From assembly GCF_021462225.1 (NCBI RefSeq), contig NC_061816.1, forward strand, positions 3,195,249 through 3,259,248: a stretch of 64,000 nt of DNA, read 5' to 3'. Of the stretch, positions 33,260 through 44,451 are shown piece after piece. The notes beneath the pieces were generated by a model. That model ran no database searches, was not told where the DNA came from, and saw nothing but the letters and a program-made list of their open reading frames with translations. Position numbers and translations under genes: made by a program. Source of the stretch: Girardinichthys multiradiatus. Taxonomy: Eukaryota; Chordata; Actinopteri; Cyprinodontiformes; Goodeidae. How positions within the stretch are numbered: position 1 is the first letter of the stretch; the number at the start of each line of letters is the position of its first letter.

Positions 33260-34604
33260 CAGGGGTCTGCAACCTTTACAATCCAAAGAGCTAGCCAGCT
33301 AAATAAAACTCATTTAAAGCTACAAATGTTACATGACAACTTTAAAAAAAGACAATTTATAATTTCTGATAAATGTCCACTATGTTAAATTTGTTTTCAT
33401 TTTTAAAGAACCCCATTTTATTTTTAGGTTGTAAAACAATGAGGAAAAAAGGATGGATACATTTTCTTTTATGGGATGTTGATATTTGTGGAAAATTATC
33501 CAACCTAATGACAATAAAAACAGATCTAAAAATATATTACCAGTTCTTTTAGTATCATTCTGTTGGGGAAATTCAGTGGAATTGGTTTGTTAATAAAATC
33601 TAAATAACAGCTAAAACGTACATTAATTATCTTTATTTTAAAGTTGACCTATTATATGTCCTTTTAAACATTTGGGTGGGTCTATGGGCTATACAAAACA
33701 TGTTAATTAAATTTTTGCACAAAATCATCCTCAGACAATGAGATTTCACCTCCTCAGTTTCCCCTATTTTTAGCTATTTTAAGGCTCTTGTCACTTTTAT
33801 GCAAATTAGCTGTATCTGACCACGCCCCCCAACAGGACTTCTCTCCGATAGTATGTCTCTGCAGACCTGCGTCTCCTTGCTACACGTGAAGATGGCTGCC
33901 AGCAGATGAATCTCTGTTATCAGACAGCAGGAGGATGTGCATGGACACATGTGGGTCTTTGCAGCCAACATCAGAACATCTGCCTCCGCTCCACTCGGTA
34001 TCGCTCTGCTCGGTACGATAACTGTCGTTTCCATGGACCCACTGATGGTTGAAGCTCTGCCTCCAGGCATCAGTGTACTACGCTGTGCTGCTATTAACGT
34101 TACTGTGTGACAATGTCACATTAAAGTCATCTGGTGAAATGATAAAAAATGAAAACATAAACTCAATACTAATGTTTGTATTATTGTTTATGCAAGAATG
34201 TCTTCTATATGTTTTTTATTTACAAAATGATCCACTGGGATAATTATCTGGACCACAGCCCAGCCAGAACTTATAAAATAAGGCTGAGGAGTTTTATTGT
34301 GAAGGGGGACTGGCAGGAGAAGCAGAGAGGAGAGATGCTGCTCTCTGGATGGTGAAGATCCAGAGTTTACTGAAAATCAAGTGGGTGGAGCTCTGCTTCA
34401 GTTGATAGTCAGGGTGGGATTAAAACATTCATTTACAGTCAAAAAATTGCCAAATGTTTTTCTTTTCAAACTGTTTGTAGAAGCTTTAAAGAAAAGTGAA
34501 TCTTGCATAATTGGTCCCCTTTAAAAATGCATTGGTTCTTTATCAATTTCAGCCAGTTATTAAGAGCCCTTTGTGGCTCAGGAGCCACAGGTTGCAGACC
34601 CCTG
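33260..34604. mobile_element. hAT-like non-autonomous element with nested MITE
   Basis: The ends CAGGGGTCTGCAACCTTTAC and, on the right, the complement CAGGGGTCTGCAACCTGTGG form short inverted repeats. They are flanked by an 8-bp duplication with two differences (CCTTAAAC at 33252-33259, CCCTGAAC at 34605-34612), as expected for hAT elements. No transposase frame is visible. Within it, 33641-34523 looks like a second element with imperfect inverted ends (GACCTATTATATGTCC and GGGACCAATTATGC). Confidence 0.7.
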
Positions 34605-34614
34605 CCCTGAACGA

Positions 34615-35262
34615 CTGGGCCGGACAAGGAAAGCATTCATGAGAGAAACAGTCAAGGTGACAATGGCAACTCTGAAGGAGATGCATAGATCCACAGCTCA
34701 GGTGGGAGAACCTGACCAAAGGACAAGTCTTATTATGCACTCCACAAATATACATTTTATGGGCAAGTGTTGAGAAGAAAGCCACCGTTTATGGAAAGCC
34801 AGGAGAAACCCTGTTTGGAGTTTGTTACAAGGCTTGTAGGTGATGCAGCAAAAATGTGGAAGAATGTGCTCTACTCAGAATCAGAATCAGCTTTATTGTC
34901 AAGTTCGTACATACAAACAAGGAATTTGACTCCGGTACACTTTGCTCTTTTGTTCTGTTTTTGCATTACAGAATATACAAATTTACAATATACACATACT
35001 CAGATGAGACTCAAACTGATCAAACTTCCAAAAGCTTTATGTTTGGCGCTACACTAACACTGTTCATCACCCTGACCACTCCATCCCTACAGCCAAACAT
35101 GGTGGTAGCTTCATGCTGTTGGGATGCTTTTCTTCAGATGGACAGGGAAGCATATTGACATTTTAGAATGGCCCAGTCAAATCCAGACCTAAATCCACTC
35201 TGTGTCTGAGGCAAAACTGGATATTTGATGTGCACAGACAGGTGGAGGCCGGCACTGTGAGC
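34615..35262 (+). mobile_element. Decayed Tc1-like transposase (family E)
   Basis: Scattered Tc1 transposase text: GRTRKAFMRETVKVTMATLK, MHRSTAQVGEPDQRTSLIMH, GDAAKMWKNVLYSE, then after a SINE-like insertion SDETQ (first catalytic Asp), SLQPNMVVASCCWDAFLQ, and MAQSNPDLNP (Glu region). Much of the middle is missing. No termini identified. Confidence 0.65.
34880..34996 (+). mobile_element. Short SINE-like insertion with 8-bp target duplication
   Basis: ATCAGAATCAGCTTTATTGT ... GGAATTTGACTCCGGT is a very common fish short repeat. It interrupts the Tc1 family E gene and is flanked by the exact duplication TACTCAGA (34872-34879 and 34997-35004). Confidence 0.75.
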
Positions 35263-35289
35263 TGGGTGAGCTTCTGATGGAGGATGTCT

Positions 35290-35445
35290 GGGTTGATGGA
35301 GTTTAACTTTATGTTCTCTTTCCCTAGAAGCTACACCTGGCCTGGCTCTGTGTTTAGGTGTGAAACCTTCCACTTGGCTCCGTCTTTCAGTGTTTATCCC
35401 TGTCTCTCTCCTAGACACTGGCTGAGCTTCTACTGTGACTAACTG
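35290..35445 (+). repeat. Repeat R2, copy 2, left part
   Basis: AGAAGCTACACCTGGCCTGG and following sequence match 25540-25720. It is interrupted at 35446 by the Tc1 element and resumes at 37060. Confidence 0.8.
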
Positions 35446-35447
35446 TA

Positions 35448-37057
35448 CAGGTCCTTCTCAAAATATTAGCATATTGTGATAAAGTTCATTATTTTCCATA
35501 ATGTCATGATGAAAATTTAACATTCATATATTTTAGATTCATTGCACACTAACTGAAATATTTCAGGTCTTTTATTGTCTTAATACAGATGATTTTGGCA
35601 TACAGCTCATGAAAACCCAAAATTCCTATCTCACAAAATTAGCATATCATTAAAAGGGTCTCTAAACGAGCTATGAACCTAATCATCTGAATCAACGAGT
35701 TAACTCTAAACACCTGCAAAAGATTCCTGAGGCCTTTAAAACTCCCAGCCTGGTTCATCACTCAAAACCCCAATCATGGGTAAGACTGCCGACCTGACTG
35801 CTGTCCAGAAGGCCACTATTGACACCCTCAAGCAAGAGGGTAAGACACAGAAAGAAATTTCTGAACGAATAGGCTGTTCCCAGAGTGCTGTATCAAGGCA
35901 CCTCAGTGGGAAGTCTGTGGGAAGGAAAAAGTGTGGCAGAAAACGCTGCACAACGAGAAGAGGTGACCGGACCCTGAGGAAGATTGTGGAGAAGGGCCGA
36001 TTCCAGACCTTGGTGTACCTGCGGAAGCAGTGGACTGAGTCTGGAGTAGAAACATCCAGAGCCACCGTGCACAGGCGTGTACAGGAAATGGGCTACAGGT
36101 GCCGCATTCCCCAGGTCAAGCCACTTTTGAACCAGAAACAGCGGCAGAAGCGCCTGACCTGGGCTACAGAGAAGCAGCACTGGACTGTTGCTCAGTGGTC
36201 CAAAGTACTTTTTTCGGATGAAAGCAAATTCTGCATGTCATTCGGAAATCAAGGTGGCAGAGTCTGGAGGAAGACTGGGGAGAAGGAAATGCCAAAATGC
36301 CAGAAGTCCAGTGTCAAGTACCCACAGTCAGTGATGGTCTGGGGTGCCGTGTCAGCTGCTGGTGTTGGTCCACTGTGTTTTATCAAGGGCAGGGTCAATG
36401 CAGCTAGCTATCAGGAGATTTTGGAGCACTTCATGCTTCCATCTGCTGAAAAGCTTTATGGAGATGAAGATTTCATTTTTCAGCACGACCTGGCACCTGC
36501 TCACAGTGCCAAAACCACTGGTAAATGGTTTACTGACCATGGTATCACTGTGCTCAATTGGCCTGCCAACTCTCCTGACCTGAACCCCATAGAGAATCTG
36601 TGGGATATTGTGAAGAGAATGTTGAGAGACTCAAGACCCAACACTCTGGATGAGCTAAAGGCCGCTATCGAAGCATCCTGGGCCTCCATAAGACCTCAGC
36701 AATGCCACAGGCTGATTGCCTCCATGCCACGCCGCATTGAAGCAGTCATTTCTGCAAAAGGATTCCCGACCAAGTATTGAGTGCATAACTGTACATGATT
36801 ATTTGAAGGTTGACGTTTTTTGTATTAAAAACACTTTTCTTTTATTGGTCGGATGAAATATGCTAATTTTGTGAGATAGGAATTTTGGGTTTTCATGAGC
36901 TGTATGTCAAAATCATCCGTATTAAGACAATAAAAGACCTGAAATATTTCAGTTAGTGTGCAATGAATCTAAAATATATGAATGTTAAATTTTCATCATG
37001 ACATTATGGAAAATAATGAACTTTATCACAATATGCTAATATTTTGAGAAGGACCTG
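35448..37057 (+). mobile_element. Long-TIR Tc1-like element (family B), intact copy
   Basis: 1,610 bp with TA on both sides (35446-35447 and 37058-37059), inserted in repeat R2. The inverted repeats are about 200 bp (35448-35647 and its partner at about 36858-37057), and I see only about two differences between them. Each repeat holds an outer and an inner direct repeat (CTCAAAATATTAGCATAT near the end, CTCACAAAATTAGCATAT about 170 bp inward), the IR/DR layout known from Sleeping Beauty-type elements. It carries the only uninterrupted transposase of the three family B copies. Confidence 0.95.
35776..36780 (+). CDS. Tc1-family transposase, intact 334 codons
   Basis: Cut-and-paste DNA transposase. 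ATG at 35776 opens MGKTADLTAVQKATIDTLKQ. Residues about 10-46 form the first helix-turn-helix of the paired-like domain (KEISERIGCSQSAVSRHLSG). GRKKCGRKR (50-57) is an AT-hook/nuclear-signal-like link. Residues about 66-107 form the second helix-turn-helix. The catalytic triad is complete: D148 (LFSDESKF), D238 (FQHDLAPAHS) and E273 (SPDLNPIEN), with 34 residues between the second Asp and the Glu (DD34E). The length and the ending GFPTKY fit full-length Tc1 proteins. The two other copies in the window (at 6691-7653 and 9868-10862) are broken. The nearly identical inverted repeats and open frame suggest recent insertion and possible activity, which cannot be judged from sequence alone. Confidence 0.95.
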   Translation: MGKTADLTAVQKATIDTLKQEGKTQKEISERIGCSQSAVSRHLSGKSVGRKKCGRKRCTTRRGDRTLRKIVEKGRFQTLVYLRKQWTESGVETSRATVHRRVQEMGYRCRIPQVKPLLNQKQRQKRLTWATEKQHWTVAQWSKVLFSDESKFCMSFGNQGGRVWRKTGEKEMPKCQKSSVKYPQSVMVWGAVSAAGVGPLCFIKGRVNAASYQEILEHFMLPSAEKLYGDEDFIFQHDLAPAHSAKTTGKWFTDHGITVLNWPANSPDLNPIENLWDIVKRMLRDSRPNTLDELKAAIEASWASIRPQQCHRLIASMPRRIEAVISAKGFPTKY

Positions 37058-37059
37058 TA

Positions 37060-37440
37060 TGTGTTCTCTCGAATCCTCTAGACTTGAAAATGGCCTCAGA
37101 GTTTATCTGCTTATCTGTTAGTTGTTCTCTTCTAGATGAAGCCACTAAGGGAGCTAATAATGCCTTTAACATTTTACTTTTCTTTCACATAGAAAGTTCT
37201 CCTGGATCAGGGCTTCTGTGTTCCTTTTGTGTCTCTTTTCTGTTCTCTCAAACCCCCAGTCGGTCTAGGCAGATGGCCAGGAGGAGTGAATGGTGCAACT
37301 CACTGACTGGATCCAATCTGCTGGGTTTCCTTAGAAATTATTTAACCAATTTGAAGAATAAACTGCATCTGACTGCACTGTTTGATAACTAGGATCAATT
37401 GGAATGAATGTCCTTGACTTGGAATCTGTATGATTCAACT
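37060..37440 (+). repeat. Repeat R2, copy 2, right part
   Basis: Continues R2 after the Tc1 insertion (CTCAAACCCCCAGTCGGTCT). It has an internal deletion between GGCAGATGGCC and AGGAGGAGTGAATGG compared with other copies. Confidence 0.75.
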
Positions 37441-38220
37441 GAACTGACCTTGAGACAACATGTGTTGTGAAAACAGTGTAGTATTGTTTCATCTATTTCG
37501 CAACCATCATCTCTTTATGTTTGGTCTACATAATAAAATAATAATACTATGAAGTTTGTGAACAGAACAACAGTTCAAGGCACATTCAAGCTCTTTCAAG
37601 GCCCTGTAGAGTTCATCTACCTTGACCAGAACCCAAACACCAGCACTACTTAGAAGATGGAAGAAATAGACATCTACAGATTATCTTCAGATTGCAGAGA
37701 GACAGTTGCACCACCTACCAGGAGATGGCGGTAATGTAATACCAAACATGAAAGGATGAGTGTTTTTACAATCCAGACTGTTAATGTGGCTGTTTTTAAT
37801 TAATTCAGTCAGAATTCATTAATTTATACATTTATCAATTTTAGGTGACTAGATAAATGACTGTGTCATAATACAACATTGTTATTTTAACATATCTGCT
37901 TTAACTTTATTCATTTATTGATCAACTATATTTTACTTATCATATAAGTAGCATTAAACATCTTCCTCAAATATTAAAACTGAAACAACATGAGATGTTT
38001 GTCCAAAACTCCTGCAGCTGTAATCATTCCCAACAAACAGATCTTTGTGCTTCCAGCGGCTCCCATACCGCTCCTCTACCGTAATACACCATGGATGGAC
38101 GCATCTGATTTCTACCGTCAGCGATCGTCGGCTCACTTCACCGCAGTTAGATGATCCTCTGTCGTTTCAAACTCTAATATTTCTGAGCTGGGCTCCAGAA
38201 GCTCCTGCTGATGTTTCACT
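37441..38220. other. No recognisable gene; intron of left-arm locus
   Basis: Lies between the first-exon block and the KE-rich exon on the minus strand. No repeat partner or coding frame that I can support. Confidence 0.35.
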
Positions 38221-38612
38221 ATCCTAACAACGAGTTCTAATTCAGAGGAATAATCCACCAGCAGACTGAAAACGGCTCCTAAACTTTAACTACCATCCAC
38301 ACAGTTGGCATGAAGAAGGAAACATCCAAACCTAATCTGGGCTGGAAAACATCATCCATCATCTGGTGTCTCTTCCTCTGCTGCGTCCTGCCGCTGTTTG
38401 AGCTCCTGCTTCCCTCCAGTTTCTTTGACCAGATGTTCCTCAAGCTGCTGGACTTCTTTCCAGAGTTCATCAACTGCTGCTGCTGCAGCTCTCTTACAGC
38501 TTTATCAACACTCCCGCTTCTGGGCTGCTGACGAACAGGGAACAAAGGATGAAGAACCCGGAAGAGATCCACGTGTTTGGGAAGAGGGGGCGGGGCTAGC
38601 GGAACCGGAAAT
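38221..38612 (-). promoter_or_regulatory. Promoter and first exon block, left zinc-finger arm
   Basis: Nearly identical inverted copy of 53925-54317. At its outer edge, in minus orientation, lie an ETS-like ATTTCCGGTT (38603-38612), a GC box GCCCCGCCCCC (38586-38596) and an E-box CACGTG (38570-38575), with no TATA box; this looks like a TATA-less promoter. Downstream is a CAG-rich coding-like stretch. One frame has no stop for about 97 codons (ELQQQQLMNSGKKSSSLRNI). Another gives a coiled-coil-like segment (VDELWKEVQQLEEHLVKETG) but lacks an upstream ATG. It could be a 5' UTR exon or a short coding exon. The block sits 5.6 kb upstream of the KE-rich exon on the same strand. Confidence 0.6.
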
Positions 38613-38990
38613 CCTTCTTCTTGTAGGATTTTATGTAGGTTGGCAAATACCTGTAGATGTGCATTACCGCCACCAACTGGTATGGAGTGGAACGACGAAC
38701 ACAAACGAGTCGTTTTAAAATAGTTTAGCAAAGCTTCAGAACTATCAGATATTGAATTTGTCTGTAATAATTCGAATCTTATTGATTCTAAATCAGCTGA
38801 ACTCTTTCAATACTATATTTCTGACAATAAAACAAAATATGTTAAACAGTTTAATCTTTTCTACAATAATCACATTTACCTATAATATGTTTTCCTACTA
38901 TGAATAAGGTACTATTTAATCATGTGTGCGCAAATCTGAGACGTACTATTTCTGCCCTCCTGTACTCCTCATTTCTCCCATTTTCCAGGG
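38613..38990 (-). mobile_element. I/Nimb-type LINE 3' tail
   Basis: Matches the tail of the LINE at 130-560 (TGCATTACCGCCACCAACTG; CTACTATGAATAAGGTAC). The LINE 3' end coincides with the point where homology between the two first-exon blocks stops, so its insertion marks the left boundary. Confidence 0.75.
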
Positions 38991-39039
38991 TGTGTGGGTG
39001 TGTGGGTCTGCAGAGATTCCTTTCTCTTGACCCTACACC

Positions 39040-39320
39040 TGTATAATACCTGAATGGAGGGAAGGCCAGCCCTGATGATTATTTCTGCAGACCTGATTGT
39101 TCGTTGCAGTCCTGACCTGTCCTGTTTGGTGGATCAACAACACTGAGATGGACAAAGACAGGACAGACCGAATATTGTTAGTGCAGAAAATGACCAGCTG
39201 CTCCTCTGGAAGGTTGGACTTCTTGTGTTGCCTTAGGAAGTACAGTCTCTGCTGGGCCTTCTTCTGAACATTGTCTATGTGTGAGGACCATCTCAGGTTT
39301 GCAAACTTCAGGAGTTTCAC
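39040..39320 (-). pseudogene. LINE reverse-transcriptase C-terminal remnant
   Basis: LRWSSHIDNVQKKAQQRLYF and LRQHKKSNLPEEQLVIF are the thumb/C-terminal residues common in fish L2/Maui-type LINEs. Both ends are truncated and the frame later decays. Confidence 0.65.
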
Positions 39321-39557
39321 AGATGGGTGCAATAAAGCAAAGTATAATATGTATAGAAATGACCAGCAGACTCCAGCTAGTGATTGGCAGCATAACATTA
39401 TGCAGAAACTAAAGTAAGACATTAGCAACAGCAACTACAGTAACACTGAGGGAAAAATGTGTATTCTTTCATTTTTAAGAAGATCAATTTGAAGTTAAAA
39501 TGACAATGATCAGTTTTCACTGCTGCATATAATTATAACTTTCTTTACTTACATTGA

Positions 39558-41310
39558 TTTGTGTTTGGACTGTTTTGATCCTGTGAAGCTTCCTGAGTTA
39601 TCTGAAATATTAGCTTCATCTAAACCTTCAACTTGTTTGTTAGACCCAATCCCAACCAAATTATTTAAGGAAGTGTTCCTTCTGATTACCAGCCCCATTT
39701 TAGATATGATTAATCTATCTTTAGTAAATGGATATGTACCGCAGGCTTTTAAGTTAGCTGTAATTACACCTTTACTTAAGAAACCTTCGCTTGATCGAGA
39801 TGACTTGAAAAATTACAGACCTATATCCAATCTTCCATTCTTATCTAAAATTCTTGAGAAAATAGTTGCTAATCAAATGTGTGAGCATTTATACAGCAAT
39901 GACCTGTTTGAAGAGTTTCAGTCAGGTTTCAGAGCTCATCATAGCACTGAAACAGCTCTGCTGAAAGTCACTAATGATATTCTTCTGACCTCAGATAATG
40001 GACTTGTGTCTGTTCTGGTTCTGTTAGATCTCAGAGCTGCATTTGATACAGTCGATCACAAAATTCTCTTAGAAAGGCTGGAATATGCTGTAGGGATCAG
40101 GGGAACAGCGCTAGGCTGCTTTAAATCTTATCTGTCTGACAGATTCCAGTTTGTTCATGTAAATGATAAATCATCTTTAAACTCCAGGGTTAATTATGGA
40201 GTACCACAGGGCTCAGTACTTGGGCCAATTCTCTTTACTATAAAAAATTGGATGACTTTAAATTTTCTGCTTCTAAATTCAGACAAGACAGAAGTTGTTG
40301 TCTTTGGACCGGAGTCTTTAAAAAAGAAACTGCTTAGTCAATCACTTAACCTGGATGGCCTTAAATTGACCTCTGATAATAAAGTAAAAAACCTTGGTGT
40401 TATTTTTGACCAGGACATGTCATTTAAATCCCATATTAAACAGGTTTCTAGGATTTTCTCCTTTCACCTCCGGAACATTGCCAAAATTAGAAATATCCTA
40501 TCCAGGAGTGACGCTGAAAAACTAGTCCATGCATTTGTTACTTGAAGGCTGGACTATTGTAATTTGTTACTATCAAGATGTCCACAAAATGCAGTTAAAA
40601 GCCTTCAGCTGATTCAAAATGCTGCAGCAAGAGTTCTGATGAAAATTAAAAAGAGAGATCATATTTCTCCTATTTTAGCTTCCCTTCATTGGCTCCCTGT
40701 TAAATTCAGAATAGAATTTAAAATTTTCCTCCTCACATATAAAGCCCTTAATGATCTAGCTCCATCATACATCAGAGATCTGATTGTTCCATATGTTCCT
40801 AACAGAGCACTTCGTTCTCAGACTGCAGGTGTACTGGTGGTTCCTAGAGTCTCTAGAAGTAGAATGGGAGGCAGATCCTTTAGTTATCAGGCTCCTCTCC
40901 TATGGAATCAGCTCCCAGCTTTAGTCCGTGAGGCAGACACCCTGTCTACTTTTAAGGCTAGGCTTAAAACTTTCCTTTTTGATAAGCTTATAGTTAGAGT
41001 GGCTTAGTTTATCCTGAGCTATCTTCCTTATTTTTTGCCTCCGTCTTCCTCCCTCCCTGTTGGTTGGAGTAAGGGGGAGTCAGGTTTAGCCTAAACCGGC
41101 TCAGTTATGGTTGAGGTGCAAACACACCCTCCATTTCTGCTACCTGTATGACCCCTTCTCTTTTCCAATGGTTATAATCAATCTGACAGAGAGAGGTATC
41201 CCAATCATTGTAGTTTTTAGTATAACAATGACCATCAGTGGGACCCTTTGTGGGGTGCCTTGAGACGACATTGTTGTAAATAAGCGCCGCTTAACTAAAT
41301 AATCTGAACT
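39558..41310 (+). mobile_element. Rex1/L2-like LINE, 5'-truncated, catalytic box deleted
   Basis: The reverse-transcriptase frame from 39559 reads STCLLDPIPTKLFKEVF, DDLKNYRPISNLPFLSKILE, FQSGFRAHHSTETALLKVTN, LLDLRAAFDTVDHKILLERL (first catalytic Asp) and [18 protein letters not shown]. It then jumps at about 40240 straight to KNWMTLNFLLLNSDKTEVVV. The intervening roughly 50 residues, which in the copy at 48296-51430 hold the catalytic YTDD, are missing. A single TGA at 40543-40545 interrupts an otherwise open C-terminal region that continues to 41007 (HISPILASLHWLPVKFRIEF). The 3' tail runs to about 41310. Group assignment (Rex1/CR1/L2) is from memory. Confidence 0.85.
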
Positions 41311-41361
41311 AAAACTATCTGTGTAGTTATGCTGCTATAAGCTTAGGCTGCTGGAAGACAT

Positions 41362-42225
41362 AACGACCACTTTCACCCTCTTCGCTACATTCTCACACTA
41401 CTCTCCAATTTTGCATTGTTTGCTGTTATTTCAGCTTTCAACCTTGTTCTCTCTATTCTCTTTCTAGAAGCTACACCTGGCCTGACTCTGTGTCTGCCTG
41501 TGACACCTTTCTGGAGAGGGAAATCGTCCGAGCTTCTGCTGGCAACAACTTAATGCTCACCCTCTACCAATGATCCACAAAGCCCTGTCTTTTAGTGTTT
41601 AACCCTTTCTCTCTCCTAGATATTGCGATTGACTCAGCTTTTACTGTAACTAATTATATGTGCTCTCTTTCAGACTCTAACCTTGAAAACTGGCTCAGAG
41701 TTTATCTGTTCTTTCTTTCTAGGTGAAACGTCTAAAGGAGCTGCATCCATTAACATTTACTTTTCCTTCCCATAGAAAGTACTCCTGGATCAGTGCTTCT
41801 GTGTTCTTTTTGTGTCTCTGTTCTGTTCTCTCAAACCCCCAGTCGGTCGTGGCAGATGGCCGCTCACACTGAGCCTGGTTCTGCTGGAGGTTTCTTCCTG
41901 TTAAAAGGGAGTTTTTCCTCTCCACTGTCGCTACATGCATGCTCAGTATGAGGGATTGCTGCAAAGTCAACGCCAGTGACTGTCCACTGTCTCTACATGC
42001 TCATCCGGGAGGAGGGAATGCTGGAAGTCACTGACTGGATGCAATCTGCTGGGTTTCCTTAGATAGAAAAACTTTTTATCCAATTTGAATAAAAAGCTAA
42101 CTCCGACTGCACTGTTCAATTGTTAGGATTAATTGGAATGTATGTACCTGACTGTTGTGAAGTGCCTTGAGACAACATGTGTTGTGAATTGGCGCTATAT
42201 AAATAAAACTGAATTGAATTGGGTG
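41362..42225 (+). repeat. Repeat R2, copy 3
   Basis: Full-length-looking copy, starting CGACCACTTTCACCCTCTTC and ending GGCGCTATATAAATAAAACT. Closely similar to 25432-26290. Confidence 0.88.
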
Positions 42226-43374
42226 ACATGTAATACTGACACAAACTGATAGGTGTAAATCTGATAGATTGTGAGCCTCATATGTCAACAAATGATCATT
42301 AACTCTCTGAATTACGGGAACAAGACGGACCGACCCGCAGGGATAAGGACAACTCAATGCAGAGAGGGACTAAGGCTTCATCTCCAGTGAGGGGGTCTAA
42401 AGTCTGAACCACAGATTCCACTCCCCACCTTTTTAGAACTAATCATTGAAGTTTTATTACAAGTCATCCATTGTGTAAAACATGTTTGCACTGAACGATT
42501 GTTACTCATCCTCTGGGATGTTGTGTGCACCTTAGTGTGTTCAGTGAGTTGAACAGAAGGGAGAGCTTATGAGAGCAAATCTTTAATAAATTCCCAACAG
42601 AGAAATGTTTTTTTGATCTGTTCTTGTGTAAACTAACATCCAGAGACTTTTAAACCCAACAAACACTTTCTGTCATAAATAAACATTATTATAAGTCTCC
42701 CAGTCTGTCCAATACATGCGATTTACTAAATGTATCCAAGGTTTTAAGATTCTAGAGCAGCTTTTAAAAAGATTTCAAACTTTTCAAGCTTTAGTCTGAA
42801 ATTTGCAAACACTGTCTAGACAAAATGGAAATGACCTCCCTGCAGGTTACTCATTAAACTGTACAGATGTTGCTAACAGCTGCAGCTGAGACCTAAACCT
42901 CCATATTTGAATTCAAACAAGTTCAGTCCAAAATATCAGCGGGTTTTGTTTGGCACGTAAAGAACAGTGGCAAAGAACATTAACTCCATGTAGTTTTGTC
43001 AGCTTGCAGATGTTTTACAGGAACATAAATATTATAGAATACATGATGAGCTAAAGGTGAGTGAAAGATAAAAATGTAATGCTGACATCATCAATGAGGT
43101 GTCATTGGGAGCAAGAAAAATCAGAGAAGAAACAGAAACAATGTGTGGAAGTTGACCATCTCATCCTTTACAATTATGAATTTAAAGAAACAGAACAGTT
43201 GAGCAGATGGTCCCAAGGGTGCAGTGGAGCCACCTACAGGCCAGGGAGGAAATGGAAGGGCTGATGACTTAGAATGCACATAGTAATTAGGTTAGATATG
43301 ACAAACTACATCAAACACATATTTAAAATTCTATTTCAAAATGATGAAATCCATCTTGAGGTTTAATCTCCATT
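42226..43374. other. No recognisable gene
   Basis: Unique-looking AT-rich sequence. The 67-codon frame at 43061-43264 has no domain. Confidence 0.4.
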
Positions 43375-43885
43375 TAAACTAAGAAAGTGGAGCACATCAC
43401 CCCAGTTCTAAAGTCCTTGCACTGGCTCCCTTTATCTCTATGAATAGAGTTTAAAATACTTTTGTTAGTTTATAACTCACTGAATGGCTTAGCGCCAACA
43501 TACATTAAAGATCTATTGCTGTTGTATCAACCTTCCAGACCACTCAGGTCTTCTGGTTCAAGCCTACTCAACATCCCCATAACCAGAACCAAACAAGCAG
43601 CATTCAGTTCTTATGCCCCACTAATCTAGAACAAACTTCCAGAAACCTGCACAGATGCTGAATCCCTGAGTTCTTTTAAATCAAGGTTAAAAACCAATTT
43701 GAGTTGCATTTGATTGTTCCATTTAAACTGTTAACTGAAACATAATTAATTTCAGCCTGTAGTCCAACTGTTCTTTACTTTATCATGCAACTGCAATGTA
43801 CTTTTTTTAATCATGTAAAGAATTTTAAATGTTCTTGTTGCTGAAATGTGCTGAATAAATAAACTTGCCTTGCCTAAACAGGAAA
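43375..43885 (+). mobile_element. LINE 3' end (C-terminal RT plus tail)
   Basis: VEHITPVLKSLHWLPLSL, LVYNSLNGLAPTYIKDLL and LRSSGSSLLNIPITRTKQAA match the far C-terminus of fish LINE ORF2. Stops are present. The tail ends near AATAAACTTGCCTTGCC. It is a different family from the LINE at 39558. Confidence 0.7.
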
Positions 43886-43948
43886 TGGACTTAATGATTT
43901 TATAAGTTGGTTCTTTAGGAAGGGACAATATCTACTGTTTGCTGTACA

Positions 43949-44389
43949 TGTCATGCTCTGCCTTTTTGGAGTTGTGTTTTATTTTTGCTCTCTTTAGATC
44001 TGTGTTCTCTGGGTTTTGTCATTTAGTATTGTTTTCTCATGTGTTTGTTTTCTCCATCAGCAGTCTAGCTTCGTTTGTTGTAATCAGTCACCTTCCCTCA
44101 GGTTTCCTCTGCAACCCAGTTCCACACCTGTTATCATTTTCATCTGATTACCTGTCAGCCTTTTTCATTGGTTCACACTCCTCTTCCCTCAGTATAAATG
44201 TTTGGTTATTTTCATTGTTCTCCTGTTACTCCTGGTTATTTCCTGTTCTATGTCTCAGCTTAAGATTGGCTCTGGACTCATGAGTAAGTTTATTTTTCTT
44301 GTCATTAAAAGAGATATTCAGAGAAACTTGCCATGCTGCTCCCAAGCGTCTCTCTGCACTCTGGTTCCGTTCAACAACACGTTATGACA
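43949..44389 (+). mobile_element. Solo LTR
   Basis: Starts TGTCATGCTC and ends GTTATGACA, so the outer 7-8 bases form the usual TG...CA inverted ends. Flanked by GTACA (43944-43948) and GTACG (44390-44394), a 5-bp duplication with one change. TATAAATG at about 44190 and an ATTAAA near 44300 could be promoter and poly(A) signals. No internal retroelement genes adjoin it. The 114-codon frame here is not a gene. Confidence 0.75.
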
Positions 44390-44451
44390 GTACGTATGTT
44401 CAACGTTTAAGATTACTGCAAGACAACAAGTAAAAAAAGACTTAATCTGAC

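Noticed and set aside
35736..36689. Minus-strand frames of 60-109 codons opposite the intact transposase, and their equivalents at 6.8-7.7 kb and 9.9-10.9 kb
   Set aside because: Antisense or off-frame shadows of the Tc1 transposase, duplicated in every copy of the element.
43939..44387. 114-codon hydrophobic frame
   Set aside because: Lies entirely inside the solo LTR at 43949-44389; its hydrophobic look comes from T-rich LTR sequence.
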